A DNA stretch of 64,000 nt from Thunnus maccoyii (lineage: Eukaryota; Chordata; Actinopteri; Scombriformes; Scombridae). Of the stretch, positions 1-12,930 are shown piece after piece. Position numbers and translations under genes: made by a program. Every line of letters begins with the position of its first letter. Position 1 is the first letter of the stretch. Location: contig NC_056542.1 of NCBI RefSeq assembly GCF_910596095.1, forward strand, positions 27,720,957 to 27,784,956, written 5' to 3'. Below the pieces are notes generated by a model. That model was not told the DNA's origin, did no database searches, and saw nothing but the letters and a program-made list of their open reading frames with translations.

Positions 1-1
1 C

Positions 2-3000
2 TTGGCCCCCATGGCCATGAACCAGTTTGATTATCAGGTATGCAGATGCTACAGTAGAAACTGTTGAAGCGTTTGGGTTTTAGTGTGACAAGAAGGAGCA
101 ATCCATAGAAACTGTGCCGGGTCCAAGCATCTAGGTGTATCAGTCATTGCTTTCTTGATGCGGTGCAGAGGAAAGTGTTGGCTTGTTGTGGATCCAGCAT
201 GGTTTGGTTTTATTTTATTAGCTGATTTTTGTTTTCTTTTTTTAAATGAAGCAAACTTTCTAGCCCAGTCAGGAGTCATGGATGAATGTCAAGACAACAA
301 CACACCCACGCCCAGTCAGTGCCCCTTAGTGGCAGTAACAGAGGACCTTCTGTACTTTGAACTACTTTTAATTTTGATTTTGTGCTGTCTCTCCACAGCA
401 TGGAGCTGCTTCATCCTTCGCTCCCACACCTACAGGCTTCCACTCCCCATACTGGCAGGGTCCTCCTCAGAACAGACGAGATACCAGACCGCCTGGTTTC
501 AGGGACCGGCCTCGATCACCTATCCAGCTCCCTGTCAAACAGGAGGCCCCAGCAACACTAGGTAAGTGTGTGTTAAGTTATTGGGCTAATTGCTTGAGGT
601 GCATGAATGTACTAGACAGTTTATGTGCTACACAGGTACCTCAAAGAGGATGATGCCTCTTTATATTTGTGCATAATTAAATAGTTTTGATGTTATTGTC
701 TAAGTTGTAAAATAGCCTTGCAGCTAGACAACACATAAAAAGTTTATTTTTAGATACAGTTTACTATTGAGTACCGTTTAAAATCTTTACCATGATGTAT
801 CAGTTATTAAGCCTTCCCTGTTTTCACTGTGTGAAAGACATGACTTCAGACAGTAGCATAACGTGAAAGCACTCTGTATCCTTTAAATCACAGTATTGCA
901 ACATGATAGTAAGTTCATGTTAAATTTTAACTTCTTCAGATCATAAACTGGAATCCTACCATCGGAAAAGTTGGTTGAAACTAGGGCTGCAAATAACTAT
1001 TTTTATTAGTGATGCATCTGTTAATTGTTTGGTCGTCCAAGTCCAAACTGATTTCTTCTCTCCAAACCCAAAGATATTCAACATACCTACTGTATACAGT
1101 GGATTAAGAAAAGCAAATGTAAAACATTTTAGAAGTCAGAACCAGTGAATTTATGGCACCTTTGCTTAAAAAAATTATGTAAACGGTTATCAATATAGAA
1201 TGTAATTAATTATCTGTCTGTCGACTGATGGATTAATTAATCATGTCAGCTCTAGCTGTAACTGATGTTTACAGTTGAATTAAGAATTGATATGGAAAAA
1301 GAGAGTTAATATAACGCAAAGCACAGTGCAGCTCTTGAAACTGTCAGCAGGGTAAAAAAAAATCAAAACAAGTCATCATACAAACTAATGTAAACAAAGA
1401 TGTAAAATGTAAACAAACAGATGGAAAACTCATCTTGATCTTGGATTTCACCTTCAGATGCTGTAAAACGGCGCACACTACCTGCATGGATCCGAGAGGG
1501 CCTTGAAAAGATGGACAGAGAGAAGCAGAAGAAGCTGGAGCGAGAACGAATGGAGAAGGAGCGTGCAGAAATGGCAAAAGACGATGGCAAAGAACACGAG
1601 ACAGATGAGGGAGGTGATGGGCCTCGCATACCCCGCAAGAGTAAATTTGTAAGCAACCCATTTCCGGTCTTGACTGCAGAGTGTTTTCTTTTGAACAGAT
1701 GACATTATGTGTGTTGTGTTGTTGATGAAAGGACTTCCAAGGCTCTGAACTGCTCTCCCTGGCACATGTATCAGGACTGTAGCCATCACTAATCACACTT
1801 TGCTGTTTTGTTGATTGAAGCTCAGTCTCTGCTTTTGTCTGCATCAGGACAGTGATGATGAGGGGAACGATGACAATGACGACAATGAAGAAAAGACTTC
1901 CATAAAGAAGGAATTTTCTGTCCGGAGTCCATCGCCTCCTGCAGAGGACAGCGAACCTGAAATGACTGAAGAGGAAAAGGAATTCCAGCTGGTCTGTTTA
2001 ACCCATCAGATGATCTTTTCTGCATGCAGCCTGTTTCAGTTGATGTGACTATTGTCGGATAGGAATTCATGAAAGTAATGGATTTCCCTCGTTTTTAGAT
2101 GATCATCACAAAAACACTTCTGACAGAGATCCTTCTAGAGGTCACTAATGAAGAGATCCTGCACGTAGCCAAAGAGACCCACCGGAAAGCCACTCGAGGT
2201 CTGCTCTTTTTTTTTCCCAGTTTACACATCATCTTTGCTTGTCACCAAGACATTATGTTAAAGTCTGAAGAGAATCCATTATATGCATAATAGTCTCTTT
2301 TAAATTAGACTCAAGTATGCCCTGTAAACAAGGGTGGTTGAGCAGCAGACATGGGAGTATGATATGGTATGCATTTTCAACCATTCTCTGCTAATGTATC
2401 AGAAGGAGAGAGAGCAGTATTTGCAAACCTGTTCCTGTGGTTCATGGTATTGAAGGTCTGCTGAATGACTGTAACTGAATAAAGTCTCAGCATTGAGTCT
2501 GACCGGCACCCACCTATAGATACAAATGAGGTCCTCCATTGAAGTGACTGTGCATTAGTACAGATTGGTTCTTTCCCTCCTGTCCGACTGTTTGACTTGG
2601 ATTGTGTGACAGAAGATTGTTTGTTAACCCTCTCTCTTTTCTCCATTTTCTTTTTTTTTTTGTTTTTGTTATTTTATTTTTCTCTTGTTACCAATGGCAG
2701 CTCTTGTGAATAGTGCTTTATCTGTGACCCCCCTTCTCTAGCGACTCTCTTGCCTTTGAGAAAATGGCAGTATGTGTTTTAACATGTTGTTCCTGTTGTT
2801 GATGTGAATCAAAGCTCCTGCAAAACAGCTGGCACAGTCAAGTGCACTGGCTTCTCTGACTGGTCTCAGTGAGTATCCCTTCTTCTGTTACGGGGGGAGG
2901 GAAGGAAAATATTTTTAATTTTATTTTTAATTTATGGCGGGGTGTTAGCAATGTGGGAAAAGCTGCTATCGCAAGACACATCGACCCAAATATTTCCTAC

Positions 3001-4893
3001 GTTTTAACATTTAAGACAATTGGCATCTTAGTGATTGATAAAGGTTTAGTTTTCACTTTTAATAATAGAAGCATGCTCTTTAATACAAAGTATTTATATT
3101 AGTTTTTTTAAGGGCTATATGTGTTACGTTCTCCTTAAGGGCCTTATTGGATTGAAATATAAACCTATAGAGGATTAAGTGCCTTTCACCTTGGGTTTAG
3201 TTTGAGTGTTTCACAAGTGGAACCTAATTGTGAGAAAGAATGTCGGTCTTTTTCCAACACTCAACATTCTCGGGGCTTTGTTGTGGCAGGTGGGCTTGGT
3301 GACTATGGTTCTGATGAGAGTGGGGATGAGGACGATCGCAGCGTCCACGGGTCTGAATCCTCCGACACCGATGAGGAGGAGCTGCGCCACCGCATCAGGG
3401 AGAAGCAGGACGCCTTCCGCCGCAAAGAGCGGGAGATACAGCAGCTACAAGAAAAACAAGCACAAGAGGCTCTGCTTGCACGTGGTAAGACTTGTAGTTT
3501 GTATATGCATGAAGGAGGAACACACTGCATCTCTTTGGAGTACATGGAAACCTCAAAAGTCTAAGAATCTGGTGAAAGCAGCAGTTCTACAACACTGAAT
3601 CTAAATAAATATAATGGTAAAACAAAGGAGGATGTTGAGAATTGTGTTTAAAACCATAACATCACTCGAGAAAACGGCTATAATTGATGTGAAAAGGTGT
3701 GTGTTCTTGTCTAACCAGCACCTCATGTTTCCCTGTTTTAAAATGAGACTTTATTGTTTGTTTCTACAGAAGAGCTGGTGAAGGAAAGATTGAGCAGAGA
3801 AAGGGGGGAATATGATGAGGGCCAATCAGAGAATCTACACAAACAGGAAGTAAAAGAGAGGGAGGTGGAGCCCTTGGTAGAAAGGCGTAGGTCCCGTAGT
3901 GAGATAGAGAGTAGTGAGGGCAGGCACTCGGGCAGAGGGAAGGAGCGATCAGGGAGAGGGGGCAGCGATTCCCCAGCCAACGGTCACAGCAGCAGCTCCC
4001 GCTCTACCTCCAGCCACAGCAGCAGTCGTTCCTCCTCCTCCTCTTCTTCAACAGCATCTTCCCGCAGTTCCTCTCGATCCTCCTCCCCACGAAGGAAGAG
4101 GAGGCGTAGCCGCTCTTCATCCTACAAGGCTCGGCGGCGTAGCCGCAGCCACAGCTCCCACAGACATCGCAGTGATCGTAGTGAGAAGGTCAGGGACAGG
4201 AGGAGGAGCAGCACAGACCGGTCAGGCCACCACAAGAGAGACCGCAGTGATTCCAGAGAGCGCAGGAGCCGCAGGAGTAGATCCAGGTCTAGAGATAGAG
4301 ACAGGGCTAGAGCCAGGGCCAGAGACAGCCGCAGTCGCAGCAGAGACAGAGAGAAGGAGAAAGACAAGGATAAGGAGAGGAAAAGGAGCAGGGAGCGCAG
4401 AGACAGCAGTCATAACCGCAGCAGCAAACACAAGCAGAAGGCCTCCAGCAAAGAGAGAGAGAGGAGGAGAGAAAGAAGCCGTAGCCATGAGAAAGACAAG
4501 AAAAAGAAGGATAAAGATAGGGATAGGGATAAGGAGTCTGATAAAAAGAAAGAAAAACCAAAGACCAAAGAGAAAGAAAAGGAGAAGGAAAAAGAGAAGG
4601 GCAGCTCTGTAGTTACAGAGGAGAATGGCAAATTGAAGAAAAGGAAAGAGCGTGACTCTGACTCACAGAGCGACAGGCACTCCCGGCAAGATAGTAAAGC
4701 CAGCAAAAAGGGCTCCGCCAAAGCTAGCAAGAGACGCTCAGACTCTGAATCAAGTAGATCCCCTACACCTGAAGTTAGCAAGGAAAAAAAATCTAAGAAA
4801 TCCAAACGTAGTCGCTCAAGGTCGACGGAAAAATCTCACAAGTCTGGTAAGAAGGCAAGCCGCAAACACAAGTCTAAGTCGCGATCAAGGTAG
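2..4893 (+). CDS. pnisr: PNISR, PNN-interacting serine/arginine-rich protein (3' part; 5' end outside window)
   Basis: Nuclear SR-related protein that binds pinin and is linked to pre-mRNA splicing (family knowledge). Coding exons by GT-AG sites and phase: 2-37, 399-561, 1458-1648, 1848-1991, 2099-2198, 2815-2868, 3290-3484, 3770-4893. They join without a frame break into 668 residues plus TAG. Exon 1 ends MNQFDYQ, exon 3 reads DAVKRRTLPAWIREGLEK, exon 4 ends EPEMTEEEKEFQL, and exon 7 has the acidic SDTDEEELRHRIREKQ segment, all closely like mammalian PNISR. The last exon is a huge SR/RS, KD/KE-rich low-complexity tail ending KSKSRSR. The N-terminal residues lie upstream of the window. Introns are 0.1-0.9 kb; the one at 562-1457 carries a dispersed repeat. 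The donor at 2199 (GTCTGC) is weak but phase supports it. A second C-terminus is possible (see 5458-5491). Confidence 0.95.
965..1262. repeat. Dispersed repeat family 1, copy in pnisr intron
   Basis: Begins AGGGCTGCAAATAACTA and ends GATTAATTAATCATGTCAGC. The ends are rough inverted counterparts, which suggests a non-autonomous element. It occupies part of the intron at 562-1457. Confidence 0.65.
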
Positions 4894-5065
4894 TATTCGT
4901 TTTTTCTCTCTTTTATTCCTATTACATGTTCTCATTGTATGTGTCATTGTGATTTCTCTGGAGTCCTCTTAATATAGCTCAATAACTAAAGGAAAATGAT
5001 GACAATTGTTTACTGAATGTTTTGAAAAATTTCTGTCAAATGCAGTCACAACTGCTTAACTGTGC

Positions 5066-5071
5066 AATAAA
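5066..5071 (+). promoter_or_regulatory. AATAAA, possible intronic polyadenylation signal of pnisr
   Basis: Canonical AATAAA about 175 bases after the TAG at 4891-4893 and inside the alternative last intron (4890-5457). It could serve transcripts that keep the intron and end KSKSRSR. Confidence 0.4.
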
Positions 5072-5457
5072 GGGTTTTAATGCTTCATGACGGTCTTATC
5101 CATCAAATGCAAATGTGCCATTTCTGGATTTCTAACAGTTACATGAAGTTTTCATATTTCCCCCTTTTTGAAAGAAGAGCATAGGCCTCTGTTTCTGTTT
5201 AGTGCCTTGTTAAAATGTGAATCTGGCCATTGAAAAAAAAAAAGTAGAGGGGGAAAATGTAAATAAGGTCCTAGTAATACCAAAGTGAATGGTCCTGCAC
5301 TATTTACTTCTCTAGAGTTTGCTGAACATTAGCTTTTTGTGCTCTGGGAGTGTGGCTGGTGGGAGGGGGGGGTGTTTATGCTTGTCTATATTTTGTAGTC
5401 TACATGGGTAAATGTGATTGGTGCAGTATTAATTTTGTGTCCACGCCTCTCTTTCAG

Positions 5458-5491
5458 GTCAGCTTCACCCTCCCGTCGTAGCAGACGCTGA
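5458..5491 (+). CDS. pnisr: Alternative terminal coding exon of pnisr
   Basis: A donor at 4890 (AAG|GTAGTA) lies one base before the TAG stop of the long exon. A strong acceptor (pyrimidine tract, TTTCAG) precedes 5458. Joining 4889 to 5458 keeps the frame and replaces the TAG with SASPSRRSRR and a TGA at 5489-5491, extending the RS tail by ten residues. The in-frame RS-type sequence is hard to explain by chance. The mammalian protein as I recall it ends at KSKSRSR, which matches the unspliced form, so both endings may be real. Confidence 0.6.
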
Positions 5492-5815
5492 GGAGCACAG
5501 TTAACTCCCTGATCTGTGCATTTTACCATTTTAAATTCCATGAGTTGAACAGGCTTGTCTCATTATAGAGGCAGTTGTGTAGGTGAACCCCCCTCATATA
5601 TTTCTTTCATCTTTGTAAATATGTTGTTATTTTTCAAGTGTGACTGAAGAACAAGACATTTTGAATGGTAGGAATTTTCACTTGTATCATTATGCAATGC
5701 TTAATAAGACCTGGTGGACACTAAAAACTCAAGTATCATTTTAAACCATAACAGGATTCACTTTTTTGCAAACATTATTGTAAGATGTCCAATAAAACTG
5801 TTTGTTCCTTGTCTT
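5492..5815 (+). other. pnisr 3' UTR with distal poly(A) signal
   Basis: Non-coding sequence after the TGA of the alternative last exon. A canonical AATAAA lies at 5791-5796, followed by a T/G-rich downstream element (GTTTGTTCCTTG), so cleavage is expected near 5812. The next gene begins only about 0.6 kb further on. Confidence 0.7.
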
Positions 5816-6339
5816 ACCTCTCTGGTTCCTTTTTTTTTAATACCACAATTAACAGCAAATAATATTTCTTAATGCTTCAAGTACATAATGTTACATGTGT
5901 TAGTAAATAGAATCACAAAGGACAGAAGACTGCTATTGCTCTGTTGGATCATAATGGCTCATACTTGATATGGTTAAGGACTACATGACTGAGAAAACAG
6001 CTGAAGGTCAGGAGGGATACATGGCTGAAAATGTCCTCCCATTCATATCTGTAGCTAAAAGGTTTAAACTGCTTGAAATAGTGTGGTTAGAAGAGATTAG
6101 ATGTCAGGAAAGAAGATATTGTCACAAACCTGATGTAAGTGGCGTAAACTCAAAGGATGGATGTGAATAGTAGGGTGGCAAAATGTACCATACAACATGA
6201 CTGCAACAAAAAAAACCTAGCAGCAATGACTGTATGGAAATGACATTAAAATGATCTAATAATCTTATCACTAACACTCAAATAACTAGTAGAAATCAAT
6301 TAAATTACAATTAAACAATTAAATCGCTGTATGCATTTC
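5816..6339. other. pnisr-coq3 intergenic spacer
   Basis: AT-rich DNA without a recognisable gene. The longest open frame (5970-6170, plus strand) has no recognised similarity and an ordinary composition. Confidence 0.5.
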
Positions 6340-6513
6340 TTCCAGTGTTTGGTGTTGAGCAACTTGTTTCCCGTCGGTACTAGCGACGTCAAGTGTTCCG
6401 ACCGGTAGGAACTAAAGTGTGTTGTTCCTACCCGAGCAGTAAAGACTTCAGCACTGACGGTCACTGACAACAGTCACGGTGTTGTGGATTAACTAGTGTT
6501 TTATGATATTACC
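6340..6513 (+). promoter_or_regulatory. coq3 promoter / 5' UTR
   Basis: GC- and CpG-richer than its surroundings and directly upstream of the coq3 ATG. It holds a CRE-like GACGTCA at 6385-6391 and a short inverted repeat (GGTAGGAAC near 6404-6412 and GTTCCTACC soon after). No TATA box is evident, as is common for housekeeping genes. The transcription start cannot be fixed from sequence alone. Confidence 0.5.
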
Positions 6514-9500
6514 ATGTACTCGAATAAGTTGAGCCGCCTCGTGTTAGGGCTTTACAGGCGTAAAGCAGTAGCTGTGTGCGGTGTGGTGGTGCACAGTCCC
6601 GCGGGCCGGAGCACATTCAGCTGGGCTGCGGTGTGTAAACAGCGGACACTGTGGCTACAGAGGAGTGCCAGTCTGGAGCTCCGTCTAACCAGGTACTGGA
6701 GTGAACGGTTGATGGGACCTATACCTGTATCAGTGTCGTAATATCTGAGGAAAATAGATGTAGCTAGTGAGTAACAAATAATTTAGCTAACCAAAAATGG
6801 TCAAGTTGGCAAACCAAATAGAGTGGAGCTGTTAGCACCAATATTTCTTTCTAAAAGTACAATTTAATATTAATTTGGTAACACAGTATTTAACTATTGG
6901 CGCATAGGGGTGAGTCATTTTCCTCCAGACATGTACTAAGTCCAAAAATACTTTGCTTGGAACAATATTGTGTGTTTGATTTGGTTTTTCCACAAAAAAG
7001 TATAATTACCATATTAAAAGTTACACTACTTTACACAAGGTGTCTCCTACTTCACTGTAAAGTCATTCTCATTGTATGTGCACCGGACGCTTCACGTCTC
7101 CATATCACACTTGTGTAAGTTGAATACTGGACCAGGATTGGCTTCCAAACTAGTTGTGAAACCATATATCATGCTCACAGGCCCAATATTATATTGGGTT
7201 TTCAGTGAGCTCAGAGAAACTTTCCACTTTCAGCAGATAGATGTGAAAACAGCCTCCTAGTGTCAAACTGCACCTACATCACTTTACACAGTGAAGCTCA
7301 CACATTCAACTCTAGGAACAAGAAGAAAAACATATTTTTGAGTGAAGGGGGACTTTAAATATCCCGTTTATGTATAAAAAATACTCTGTTTTGATTAATT
7401 GTTTGTGTCTAATATGGTTTTTCCACAAACAAAAAAAAAAAAAAAATAGTATCTCCTCCTTCTCATTAAAAATTCCAGTATCTATGAATATGTAAATATT
7501 TTAAATTTCTAAAGTTTTGTTACTGGATACAAGATGTCTCCACCATAAAGCCTATTCTCAGTGTTTGTGCACTATGTTTCCATATCACACTGGACTGATT
7601 GGCTCCAAGCCAGTTGTGATGTCACAAAACCTCATGGTAAGTACACACACCTCAAACTCAGATTTAAGGTGAGCTCAGACAAACTTTCCACTTTCAGCAG
7701 ATTCATGTGAAAACAGCCTTCTAGTGTCAAACCCTACACATACATCATTCTGTGAAGCTCATACATCCAATTGTAGGAACAAGAAGAGAAACACATTTTT
7801 GAGTGGAGGGGGACTTTAAACTAAATGTAAAGATGGTTTTATGACTGCAACAAATTATTTTATATATTGATAGATCTGACAATGATTATCTTTGATTTTT
7901 CTGTTTGATTAACCATCTAGTTCCTGAAAAGTCAGAAAGTGGTGAAAAATCTAGTGACTGCTTCAGATTTCTTCCTTTAAAATGATATGAAACAGAAAAG
8001 CAGCATATCCTCACATGCAGCAGCAGCTAATGTTCAGTGTTTTTGCTTGTTAAATGACTAAAACGCTTAACTAATCATCTAGCTGTTGATTACTTTTCCG
8101 TGATACTAATTGAATAATCAACCGATCATTTCAGCACTAATAGGAAGATTATTTGGCATCATTATAGAGGCAGAAAATTGTCCCAAGACATTTTTCCAGT
8201 TTTTTTTTATTGGCTCTCTTTTTAAAATGTGATGTTTAGACACACACAGTATTGATGTGCTCCTGTTCATTTTTTCACATGCAGCACTCGATCAGCCTCC
8301 CAAACCACAGTGGACCCTGATGAGGTGAAGAAGTTCCAGTCACTGGCCAGCAAGTGGTGGGATGAACAGGGAGAATTTGGCGCTCTTCATGCCATGAATG
8401 ACCTGAGGGTGCCTTTCATACGGTGTGTGTGTTTGTATAGGATATGCATTTCAACATTCATCACATTTTTTTTTGTAACACCATGATGTCACGCCTAAGT
8501 CGCTGTCTATAGAGGAAGGTGATTGGCCGACAAACAATTGTGTCAAAACATAACCTGAAGGAGATCCAGCCTTGTGGCATTTGGGAGCCAAGAACACATC
8601 AGGGATAATACTGAAGTAGCAGAAATCGAAAGTGACAGAATTCCTCCACACATCAGCACATTTTCAGCCAATAGCGTGTCAGCCGCCCCAGCGCTACATA
8701 TGTGCATGTTTTGGGGGGCTGACTGGGGCTGTTTTGATTGATAAGATCTGCTGTTGGGGCGCTGCATGATAAACATTGTATTACTCATCCGACTGAGAGC
8801 CTAGTCCTGCTCCCCCCCCTTCCCCCTCTGTGGTCCTGTTGGTGGTGATGATGATGTGTGTTTGTGGTGACAGTATGACAGATTCAATGCCAATGTATGT
8901 CTTGAGCGTGGCTGATTTGCCTGATGCAGCTCTGGCCTCAGGGTGCGTCTAAATGAGACGCAGCACCAATGCTACTGTTGCTGCTGTTTCTTCTAGACTC
9001 TGACATTCTTACTGTGATACAGGAAACGCCATTTGTTTCCTTTGTTTCAATAATCCTGTCTAAATGCAAACGTTTAAATGTGTTACACAAATGTTTGATT
9101 TTTTTTTTTCCCATTGCTTCTTCATTTGAGGAACGTGCACATGTTACAATGTTTTATGGTTGCTTTGGCTCAATTTTTACGTTTCAGTTTAAGTTTTTAA
9201 GTTTTAAGTTTTTAATGTAGTGTAAGAATGACTCTGGAAAATGTTAAATTGTATTTACTGAATATGGTGTACCACTGTAAATATAGAGTCTGACCTTACA
9301 CTACACTAAGTCCTGTGTTCATAAAAGGCAGAATGATAATTGTGATAATTGTATCAAAAACGTTTGTGATTTTATTCATTTATTCAAACTAAACCTGAAA
9401 AACTATAATCAGTCATCTAATAATCAGTAAAATACAGTAACACTGCGATGCTGAAAAGCATATAATATTAAAGCACAATGTACACTACTAAGGACTAAAG

Positions 9501-12500
9501 CTGCATTTTCCTGTTTCTTTCTCTCCACTACACCGCTACCACATATGTGAAATGTAAGGCAGCAGTGATGAAGTGATATGCAGTTATGTTGCCCTGCTGC
9601 TCATTGAATTGAGTGAACTGTATGTTTAGTAATAAGCATTGGAACTTAGATAGTGTTGTATTATTATAGTTGTATTAGAGCATTTTGTCAGTTTGTATTT
9701 TTTGTAATAAGAGTTGTGCATTTTTTTGACCCAAGTCAATCAAAAACACCGTAGTACATTTAATTTGCTGTCAGAAATTTGTGTTTGTTTTAGCTAAATA
9801 TGATTTTAAATGAAAGAGGATAGAGTGTAGAGGTAAATAAAATAAAACTCTTTCTGGGAGTGGAAATTTAAATTTAAATTTAAAGGTAAATACCTTGAAA
9901 TTGGCTTCAACATTCAATGGAAATGGAATTAGTAATGGATCATTTTAACTTCAGTTTAACAGTAATCTACATTAGTCAGACTATATATTTTTTTATCAGG
10001 AGCATAATAGTTCTTATGTGAATATTTCATCATATAGCTTGACATTCATTCCACTCAGTCTGGGGCTTTGTAGCTTTTGTCAGCATCTCTGTGTGTTGTG
10101 TTGTGTTGTGGTGCAGTTTGGAGCTAGTTAGGTGCATGTCTGTCAACACCTAATCTTTTTTTTCCTTCATTGTTTGCACGAATGCTCTTGCACCCCAGCA
10201 GAGCTTTAATGAGGATGATGCATGCCCAGACCTCGGCCTGTTCTGCATGCTTCATGCCTGAGGCAGACAGTCATCAGACAGTGTGTGAGGGAAGGAAGGA
10301 GGAAGGTAGGGAGGACAGAAGGAACACAGGAGCGAGGTAGGGATGAATCTGTAGCTGTGATTTAGCCAGAGAGGATAACTTGAGGTTATTGGGCTGGCTG
10401 ATTGTGTAGCTCAGGGCGATGTGGGGGGGGAGGAGGGGGGGGGGGTCCTTTACATAAGCAGCATTATGTACTGTAGGCTGTGGAGGATTAAGATGCACAC
10501 ATGGCTCCTTATCATGACAGATTTGACTCTCCTGTTTTTGAAGGAGGAGGATGTATGTGGTGATGGGGTTGGGAGCAGTCTTTTGATTTGAAAATGTGAA
10601 CTATTGCTTATTTTCCTATTCAGGGATAATCTGCTGAATGTGCACAGAGCACGTCATCCAGGGAAACCACTTGCTGGACTCAGAATACTGGATGTCGGCT
10701 GTGGAGGCGGCCTGCTCACAGAGGTAAAAAATGTGTGTGTGTGTGTGTGTGTTTTGACTCTTGTGAGAAAGACAGAGTCAGTGCTAAAATGAAATGCAGA
10801 CAGAAATATACAACTGTCCCCCTACACAATCTCTCCAACCTCAATTGTTTCAATTGCAACCTTTCACGTCAGATTTTCTTGTCTTTCCAGATAAAAGACT
10901 GTTTCGGTGAGAGAATCTGCTTTCAGTGCAGTCAGTCCTATCACATACATACATACCAGTACTCAAGAAAACATTTAAACGTCAGCCCGATTCTTGTTCT
11001 CTGTTGATTTGACTGGTCTCAGCTTGGTGGAGTGGACAGTCGGTCGTTTACAGTTGTTTATCTGTTTGTTAGTGTTGATAGCTGGGCAGCGAGGACAGAG
11101 CTCCTGTCTTAGCTTTCATTTGAAGTGAGGGCATACCAGCTGTGCTGTGTGATCTGGAACGACAAAATCAGGTCCTGTATTTATGTGGCTCTGTCACACG
11201 GGCTGTCATATTCAGATACAGACACATGAGGAAAAACCAAAAAGTGTCTGTTGAGATTGCAACTATGAAAGCATCTCTGGATGTCTTGTCACTGTTAAGC
11301 CTTCCTATCAGAAGGGATCAGATGTGGCAGGATGGAGATCAGCCTCTGGGCACACAGGGCTGTATGTTTAGCGTTTGTCCACAAGAGGGCGCTGAAGTTC
11401 ACATCCGACCACCGTTAATGCTTATTATCAGCTCTAACATGCTGTTGAATGAATACTGGTGCATAAAACTGTAAAAGTGTGATGAGAACATAATATTTAG
11501 CATGTTTGGAGTATTATATAGCAGTTGCAGGCACCTGTTCTTATAGTGAAACGCCAGTAAATCTTCATCTGGGGCACACTGTGGATGTGAGGACTGTAAA
11601 GATATGATTCAGCTGCTGTCAGGGACCTGGAGGAGGGTGTTCAGAGGTGCTAGAGTGATAAAGAGCAAAGAGATAGTGAACACATCCCATACCATATTTT
11701 GTAGGTCAGGTGCAGCACAGCAAATGAAATGAGGGAAAAGAGAGTCCGCACACTGGATTGTAGCTCCCAAAGTCTTTTTATTACGTATTTTATTACTTCT
11801 CACTTTACTGGGCCTCATCAGACAAACTGCCAACATGACAAAGAGCAAGGCATCGGCATGATGTAACTAATTATGTGTCTATATACTGTATGCCTCACTT
11901 TTTGTCATGTTGAAAGATCTGGTGAGGTTGAACCGTTGGCTTTTTCAGTTGGAAGTAAAGAGACTTTGGGAGCTACAATCCAGAGTGACAAAAAGCAACA
12001 TCATCTTTAGGAGGCCATCTAGTGCTAATATTCCTCATTGATTGATCCGCTGCTTATTTTCTCAGTTAATTGCTTAGTCTGTAAATTGTCAGAAAATAAA
12101 CCCCAGATAAAGTCATTAAAATCAACACTCCAAAACCTAAAACGATTTTTTTTTTTTACTATCAAATAAGACAAAGGAAAGCTGCAAATTCTGACAATTG
12201 ATTTTGCCATTTTTGCTTGAAAAATGACTATCAAAATAGTTTTCTCCCTCCCTCTTCTTCCTCCCCCAGCCCCTTGGTCGCCTGGGAGCTGATGTGGTGG
12301 GTATAGATCCAGTAGAGAACAGCATCGGCACGGCACAGCTGCATGCGTCCTATGACCCGGATCTTCGTGAGCGGGTCTGCTACCGGGTCTGCACCCTGGA
12401 GGAGCTCTCAGCAGAGGAGGAGGAGGGAGGAGAGGAGGAGGAGGAGCAGAGATCGGGCCAGTTCGATGCAGTTGTAGCGTCCGAGGTGGTGGAACATCTG

Positions 12501-12890
12501 GCCGACTTGGAAACGTTCGCCTTCTGCTGCAGCCACGTGCTGAAGGTGTGTCTCTTAACACTGTGTGCTTTCTTCCAGCTGTGATTTCATGTCAGATATT
12601 TCTGCATCAACATACAGTGTGTGTCTGTGTGCTCATGTGAGCGTATGTTAATGTGCATATGGTGATTTTACCTTGTTTGCATCTGTTGTGCGTCAGTGGG
12701 AATAGGTTAGGATGTGTTTTTATGTGTGTAGTTTGCATTGAACCTCCACAAGCTTTAGTGAAAGCTGTACATCAATACTGAAGGCAGATGATCATAATCT
12801 CCTGGGTTAGCGGGCCAGAGGAGTTGAGAGGAGGAAATGACAGCCTAATCTTCACTTAATGCTTCCTCATTTGGTGAAGGCACGACTAGA

Positions 12891-12930
<40 letters not shown>

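Noticed and set aside
3914-4612. 232-codon plus-strand frame overlapping the RS exon
   Set aside because: Shadow of the pnisr RS-coding exon in another frame; the pnisr frame joins cleanly with its neighbours.
12025-12561. 178-codon minus-strand frame across coq3 exon 4
   Set aside because: Antisense shadow of a GC-rich exon.
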